Below are positions 62,181-64,000 of a stretch of 64,000 bases of DNA, piece by piece. The translations under genes were made by a program, and so were the position numbers. The notes beneath the pieces were generated by a model, which was not told the origin of the DNA, did no database searches, and saw only the letters and a list, made by a program, of their open reading frames with translations. Within the stretch, counting starts at the first letter, position 1, and each line of letters opens with the position of its first letter. Origin of the DNA: CAMDPA01 sp965223035 (GTDB lineage Bacteria; Pseudomonadota; Alphaproteobacteria; Rhizobiales; Hyphomicrobiaceae); NCBI GenBank assembly GCA_965223035.1, contig OZ244980.1, forward strand, positions 5,766,001 to 5,830,000. Reading direction: 5' to 3'.

Positions 62181-63290
62181 TCACGCCGAAAGATCTTCGA
62201 TGACCGCATTGAGAAAGCGCAACGCCTCCAAGCCGGTGACCACCCGATGATCGAACGATAGTGATAACGGGATCACCCGCGCCAGGCGAATCTCGTCGTC
62301 GACGACCCGGACGGCGCGGTGAATCCGACCGGCGCCGAGGATCGCGACTTGCGGCGGCAGGACGATCATGTTGGCGGTCAATCCGCCGTACATGCCGAAA
62401 CTCGATAACGTGATCGTTTGCCCCTTGAGCTGGGAGCGTGACAGATTGCGCTGGGTCGCATCGCGCTTCAAGGCATCGAGCTCTGCCCGCAACGTGCCGT
62501 CCGATCGCGCCGCGACGTCGGTGAGAACCGGCACCGAGAGCCCGTGTTCGGTTTCCATGGCGAGCCCCAGATCGACCGTGTCGTGGTATCGAACGGCGTT
62601 GCGCTCAGCGTCGTACCAGGCGTTGAGATGGGGCGCGGCGCGACACGCCACAGCGATCGCCTTGATCAGCTGCAGCGTGGGGTCGGCATCGGGCGGCCAA
62701 CGATCGATCCTGGCCTCGTCTGCCACGCTGGCGGTCGCGACATGGGGAACCGCTCGTGCCATCGCCTCGGCCATCGCACGGCGCATGCCACGCAAGGGGT
62801 GATAGCCGACTGGCAGGGGCCGAAGCTTGGCGGCAGCGCCAATGTCTTGCAGCGTCACGGTGCCGCCGGGGCCGCTGCCATCAAGGCCGGCGATGTCGAC
62901 GCCAAGCTCGGCCGCCCGCCGTCTTACCGCCGGGCTGGCCCGCACCGGCTGCATGGCGCGCGCGGGTTCGTGATCGGCCGATGCCGTCAGATCCCGCACG
63001 GCCGGATCGGGAAGCGTTCCGACGACGGTACCGTTGTCGTATGGTCTGCCGTTATCCGGCATATCGAAATCGGCCAACGGCTGACCAACTTGCACGACAT
63101 CGCCTGGAGCGCCATGCAGCTGCCGGATCCGGCCGGACCACGGCGCAGGCACTTCGACAACCGCCTTGGCCGTCTCTACCGACAACAGCGGCTGATCGGC
63201 GACGACGGTGGACCCGGGTGCGACATGCCAGGCCACAAGTTCCGCCTCGTTGAGACCTTCGCCCAGGTCGGGTAACCGAAACGTTCTCAT
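62181..63290 (-). CDS. 2-oxo acid dehydrogenase E2 component (lipoamide acyltransferase)
   Basis: 369 residues. Lipoyl domain with the lipoylated Lys42 in VETAKAVVEV, linker, peripheral-subunit-binding domain (RASPAVRRRAAELGVDIAGL, DGSGPGGTVTLQDI), and a catalytic acyltransferase core ending SLSFDHRVVTGLEALRFLNA. The catalytic His is kept; the usual Asp of DHRxxDG is Thr (DHRVVTG), a variant I recall in other acyltransferases. ATG 63290 overlaps the E1beta stop by 4 bp (ATGA). It belongs to the branched-chain 2-oxoacid dehydrogenase complex by context. Confidence 0.93.
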   Translation of the reverse strand: MRTFRLPDLGEGLNEAELVAWHVAPGSTVVADQPLLSVETAKAVVEVPAPWSGRIRQLHGAPGDVVQVGQPLADFDMPDNGRPYDNGTVVGTLPDPAVRDLTASADHEPARAMQPVRASPAVRRRAAELGVDIAGLDGSGPGGTVTLQDIGAAAKLRPLPVGYHPLRGMRRAMAEAMARAVPHVATASVADEARIDRWPPDADPTLQLIKAIAVACRAAPHLNAWYDAERNAVRYHDTVDLGLAMETEHGLSVPVLTDVAARSDGTLRAELDALKRDATQRNLSRSQLKGQTITLSSFGMYGGLTANMIVLPPQVAILGAGRIHRAVRVVDDEIRLARVIPLSLSFDHRVVTGLEALRFLNAVIEDLSA

Positions 63291-64000
63291 CGATAGCTCA
63301 TCACGTCGCGCGCCGCCTGCACGATCCGCCGCGTCGTCGGCAGGTAGTGTTGCTCCATCCGGGGCAGCGGCATCACGCAGTCGTATCCGGCAACCCGGCG
63401 AATCGGTGCCAGCAGACACAGCAGCGCGTGCTCGGCCAGAACCGCGGCAACCTCCCCGCCGAACCCACCCGTCAGTGGTGCCTCTTGGACGATGACGCAG
63501 CGCCCGGTCCGCTCGACCGATTGCACGATTGCGCTGGGATCAAACGGCGACAACGTCGCAACGTCGATGACGGCCGCTTCGATGCCTTGCTCGCCCAAGA
63601 TTTGTGCCGCGGCACAGGTCTCGTTCAGCATCGCCCCCCACGCGACGAGCGTGAGATCGCCGCCGTCCCTCACCATGAAGGCGGTGTCGAGCGGCAGGCC
63701 GACGCCGTCGTCTTCGACCGTCTGCTTGCTCGCCCGGTACATGCGCTTTGGTTCCAGAAAGACGACCGGGTCGGGATCGCGAACGGCCGATAGCAGCATG
63801 CCGTACGCTTTGCTCGGCGACGACGGAATAACGACCTTCAGACCGGGAATGTGCGCGAAAAACGCTTCGATGCTCTCCGAATGATGCTCCGGGGCGTGAA
63901 TGCCGCCACCGTAGGGCGCGCGCAGGACCATCGGGCAGGTCAGACGGCCGCGGGTGCGGGTGCGCAAGCGCGATGCATGGTTGACCAATTGATCAATGGC
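63287..64000 (-). CDS. 2-oxo acid dehydrogenase E1 beta subunit (partial)
   Basis: 237 residues of the C-terminal part of the thiamine-dependent E1 beta subunit; the gene runs off the right edge. Family segments: PMVLRAPYGGGIHAPEHHSE, GLKVVIPSSPSKAYGMLLSA, RDPDPVVFLEPKRMY, VAWGAMLNETCAAAQILGEQ, and VIVQEAPLTGGFGGEVAAVL. With E2 it decarboxylates branched-chain (or related) 2-oxoacids; the E1 alpha gene is expected just outside. Its stop overlaps the E2 start. Confidence 0.94.
   Translation of the reverse strand, partial: AIDQLVNHASRLRTRTRGRLTCPMVLRAPYGGGIHAPEHHSESIEAFFAHIPGLKVVIPSSPSKAYGMLLSAVRDPDPVVFLEPKRMYRASKQTVEDDGVGLPLDTAFMVRDGGDLTLVAWGAMLNETCAAAQILGEQGIEAAVIDVATLSPFDPSAIVQSVERTGRCVIVQEAPLTGGFGGEVAAVLAEHALLCLLAPIRRVAGYDCVMPLPRMEQHYLPTTRRIVQAARDVMSYR

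Overview
This window looks like a high-GC chromosome segment of an alphaproteobacterium, probably Rhodospirillales-like. The best evidence is the order prfA – prmC – DUF4167 gene – (MOSC gene) – clpB at 24.7–31.9 kb, which is typical of Alphaproteobacteria. TRAP transporters, LivG-type ABC genes, GntR-FCD and TetR regulators and many aromatic-catabolism families fit that placement. Species cannot be named from the sequence alone.

Layout. (1) 0–7.8 kb: partial LivG-type ATPase and a Tat-exported ABC binding protein on the minus strand, then a fused glutathione-transferase/intradiol ring-cleavage dioxygenase, a flotillin-like protein and two small membrane proteins. (2) 7.9–14 kb: msrA, an extradiol-type VOC protein with an FAH-family hydrolase, tRNA-Glu(CTC), a GH114-like protein and an XdhC-family protein, plus an IS3-like remnant. 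(3) 15–24.4 kb: cytochrome P450, [2Fe-2S] ferredoxin, SDR and amidohydrolase in one direction, then a stand-alone Omp85 protein, an FAD oxidoreductase and a flavin reductase. (4) 24.7–32.2 kb: the housekeeping block, ended by tRNA-Thr(GGT). (5) 33–46 kb: an MBL-fold hydrolase and GntR regulator, then two complete TRAP transporters facing each other; the first is interleaved with two GSTs and an SDR. (6) 45.8–55.5 kb: an exported ABM monooxygenase and its divergent TetR, a methyladenine glycosylase, a broken cytochrome c, GFA and DUF1330 proteins, a second FAD oxidoreductase, a ThDP enzyme and a PepSY protein. (7) 55.9–64 kb: a receiver protein with a decayed kinase-like domain, a frameshifted autotransporter, an HPF–cold-shock fusion, and the end of a branched-chain 2-oxoacid dehydrogenase operon (E1beta, E2) with a Leu/Val-type amino-acid dehydrogenase.

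The accessory genes read as import and breakdown of small aromatic or other organic acids: ABC and TRAP uptake, P450/ferredoxin and monooxygenase attack, SDR oxidation, GST steps, intradiol and extradiol ring cleavage, then FAH/amidohydrolase steps. Substrates are inference.

The most unusual non-coding content is repetitive. A roughly 150-bp double-hairpin element (family A) occurs in about eleven copies, all between genes, and supplies the stop codon of two genes. A second palindromic family (B) occurs in about ten more places. There are also seven unrelated tandem arrays with units of 12, 14, 15, 16, about 18 and 39 bp, one of them inside a coding sequence. An inverted, decayed copy of the clpB start region lies beyond the 3' end of clpB.
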